Shown: positions 40,899 to 41,985 of the stretch, in pieces | Layout: every line of letters starts with the position of its first letter | Position numbering within the stretch: the stretch's first letter is position 1 | From: Rikenellaceae bacterium | GTDB lineage: Bacteria > Bacteroidota > Bacteroidia > Bacteroidales > Rikenellaceae | Length of the DNA: 41,985 nt | Direction: 5' to 3' | Assembly (NCBI GenBank): GCA_031256675.1 | Contig: JAIRQC010000097.1 | Span: 1-41,985, forward strand | Translations under genes and position numbers: made by a program | The notes under the pieces: generated by a model | What the model saw: only the letters and a program-made list of their open reading frames with translations | Told to the model about the DNA's origin: nothing | The model's database searches: none

Positions 40899-41985
40899 AT
40901 GGCTTACTTACACGGAGTAGAGATCATCGAGGGCCAGCAGCGGACAATAATCGCCGCGGGCGACACGGCGGTGATCGCACTGGTGGGCACGGCGCCGAAA
41001 GGCCCGATGAATGAGGTCAAACTGATAACCTCGCTCGAACAGGCGAAGGAGCAGTACGGCGACGACGTTGCAGGGTTCACGATACCTTCTGCGCTGGAGA
41101 CCGTATTCAACCGCGTCGGTGCAAAGGTGCTGGTGGTAAATGTTCTCGACAATAATACAGCGCAGGCTCTTATGGAAGAGAGCGGCAAGATGACGCTCAC
41201 CGAGGAGGGAGCACCGGTTACGCATCTATACGAGACATCTCTGCCGGAGGCGGTCGACTACACCGTTCAACTGCTTGCCGGCATCGACCTGTTGCTCTCT
41301 TCGGGCGATGCGCTGGGTATCATGCCCAACATCATCATTGTACCCGGTTACTCGCAACTCCAGCCGGTGATGAACAAAATGATCTCCACGGCGGGCAAGT
41401 TGAACGGCTTTGCCGCCATTGACATAGTTGCCGGAACAGTGCAGGAGGCACTCGCCGCCCGCGCCACCGGCACGTTCAACATTACCGCTCAGGAGGCCGT
41501 GTTGTGCTATCCGCAGACGCTGCGTTACAATCAGCACGAGAATGCAAACAACGTCGTCGGCCTGTCAGTCTTCTGGGCTCTGGCCAAGGCGATGCGCGAC
41601 GGCGCATCCGGCTACTGGCTCTCCCCCTCAAATACCGAGCTGGAGGAGATCGTCGGCCTGACGACCGAGATTTCGAGCAGCCTGACCGACACGGCCGCCG
41701 ATACCAACCTTCTCAACGCTCAGGGCATCGTAACCGTCTTTCGCAAGTCAGGCATGGGTACACGCATCTGGGGCAATTGGACGGCGGCATTCCCCTCCAA
41801 GCCGACCAAAGAATATATGATTGCCCCGCGCGCCGTGCGCATGGCCATACGCGAGGCGCTGGTCGACGCGATGATCAACTACATGGACGGTAACGCCACT
41901 TCGGTGATGGTCGACATGGTTACGGGCGACGTCAATTCCTTTATCCGCGACCTGATCGGCAACGGTGCGCTGGTAGACGGCAAAT
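40899..41985 (+). CDS. Phage tail sheath protein, 3' end outside window
   Basis: 362 visible residues from ATG 40899, starting MAYLHGVEIIEGQQRTIIAA; the frame is open to the window edge. ALVGTAPKGPMNEVKLITSL, IMPNIIIVPGYSQLQPVMNK, GYWLSPSNTELEEIVGL and NLLNAQGIVTVFRKSGMGTR are typical of contractile tail sheaths of Mu/P2-like phages. With the gp25-type protein it shows that the phage has a myovirus tail. No lesion in the visible part. The tube protein and the rest of the tail should follow outside. Confidence 0.93.
   Translation, partial: MAYLHGVEIIEGQQRTIIAAGDTAVIALVGTAPKGPMNEVKLITSLEQAKEQYGDDVAGFTIPSALETVFNRVGAKVLVVNVLDNNTAQALMEESGKMTLTEEGAPVTHLYETSLPEAVDYTVQLLAGIDLLLSSGDALGIMPNIIIVPGYSQLQPVMNKMISTAGKLNGFAAIDIVAGTVQEALAARATGTFNITAQEAVLCYPQTLRYNQHENANNVVGLSVFWALAKAMRDGASGYWLSPSNTELEEIVGLTTEISSSLTDTAADTNLLNAQGIVTVFRKSGMGTRIWGNWTAAFPSKPTKEYMIAPRAVRMAIREALVDAMINYMDGNATSVMVDMVTGDVNSFIRDLIGNGALVDGK

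Larger units (their letters stand above)
23133..41985. mobile_element. Mu-like transposable prophage, right part outside window
   Basis: Gene order repressor / small HTH / transposase A / ATPase B / GemA / Mor-like / Gam / DUF1804-type small terminase / gp28-type large terminase / gpG / DUF935 portal / MuF / protease / capsid / gp36 / gp37 / sheath is that of Mu-like phages of Bacteroidetes. The left boundary is a proposal (the 51-bp repeats at 23133); the repressor gene at 24202 is the first certain phage gene. The right end, tail fibre and attachment genes are not in the window. Several genes are broken, so the element is probably not able to make particles by itself. Confidence 0.85.

Noticed and set aside
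24202-41985. Alternative genetic code in the phage (TAG as Gln or TGA as Trp)
   Set aside because: Only one TAG and one TGA are placed inside genes, other lesions are frameshifts, and many neighbouring genes end normally with TAG or TGA.

Overview
The window looks like chromosome of a GC-rich member of the Bacteroidales, most likely a Rikenellaceae/Alistipes-type gut bacterium. This is inference from gene content, from several promoters with the Bacteroidetes -7 box TAnnTTTG, and from the lack of Shine-Dalgarno sites at many starts; no rRNA or marker search was possible. About 23 kb of host sequence (1-23,100) is followed by about 19 kb of a Mu-like transposable prophage that runs off the right edge.

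Host part. valS (5' truncated) and ogt overlap and form a unit, followed by an OprO/P-type porin. A 455-base gene-free stretch (4,320-4,774) holds a highly structured palindromic element and degenerate relatives. Leftward genes follow for an acetyl-CoA hydrolase/CoA-transferase and GTP-dependent PEP carboxykinase (pckG), then a YhhN-type lysoplasmalogenase, a rightward acyltransferase-3 membrane enzyme and a pyridoxamine-phosphate-oxidase-like protein. kdsD and kdsA overlap and make the Kdo precursor for LPS. Then come an S24/LexA-like regulator, a small conserved-looking protein, and an isolated phage large-terminase gene with no other phage genes nearby, followed by six and a half copies of an exact 49-bp tandem repeat. 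An AraC regulator diverges from bioA (biotin). A leftward cluster metY-metX-purD-membrane protein, with 4-base overlaps or direct abutment between genes, links methionine and purine synthesis.

Prophage part. Three 51-bp direct repeats at 23,133-23,271 are my candidate for the left end (transposase-binding sites). Leftward there are a papain-like toxin-domain fragment and a frameshifted LexA-like repressor. Rightward early genes are a small helix-turn-helix protein, four small proteins, transposase A (DDE), target-selection ATPase B, GemA, a Mor-like activator, a frameshifted small gene, Gam and a small protein. They end at a bidirectional terminator (31,278-31,307). Late genes are split into two divergent blocks, unlike Mu itself. 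The leftward block carries a holin-like protein, a small coiled-coil protein, the small and large terminase, gpG, portal and MuF. The rightward block carries protease/scaffold, capsid, a small protein, gp36, GH19 endolysin, a lipoprotein, a unimolecular-spanin-like protein, gp37, the gp25-type baseplate protein and the tail sheath (cut by the window edge).

The prophage carries an unusual load of lesions. The repressor, the GemA gene, one early gene, the large terminase (two lesions) and gp37 all have a frameshift or in-frame stop, and two more genes lack a normal start codon. No such lesion is seen in the long host genes. It therefore looks like a decaying, locked-in element, unless the local consensus is poor. 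The most unusual parts are the isolated terminase with its S24 regulator and 49-bp array, the repeat-bearing prophage end, and the portal/MuF junction where a CTG start or a slippery A9 run must be used.
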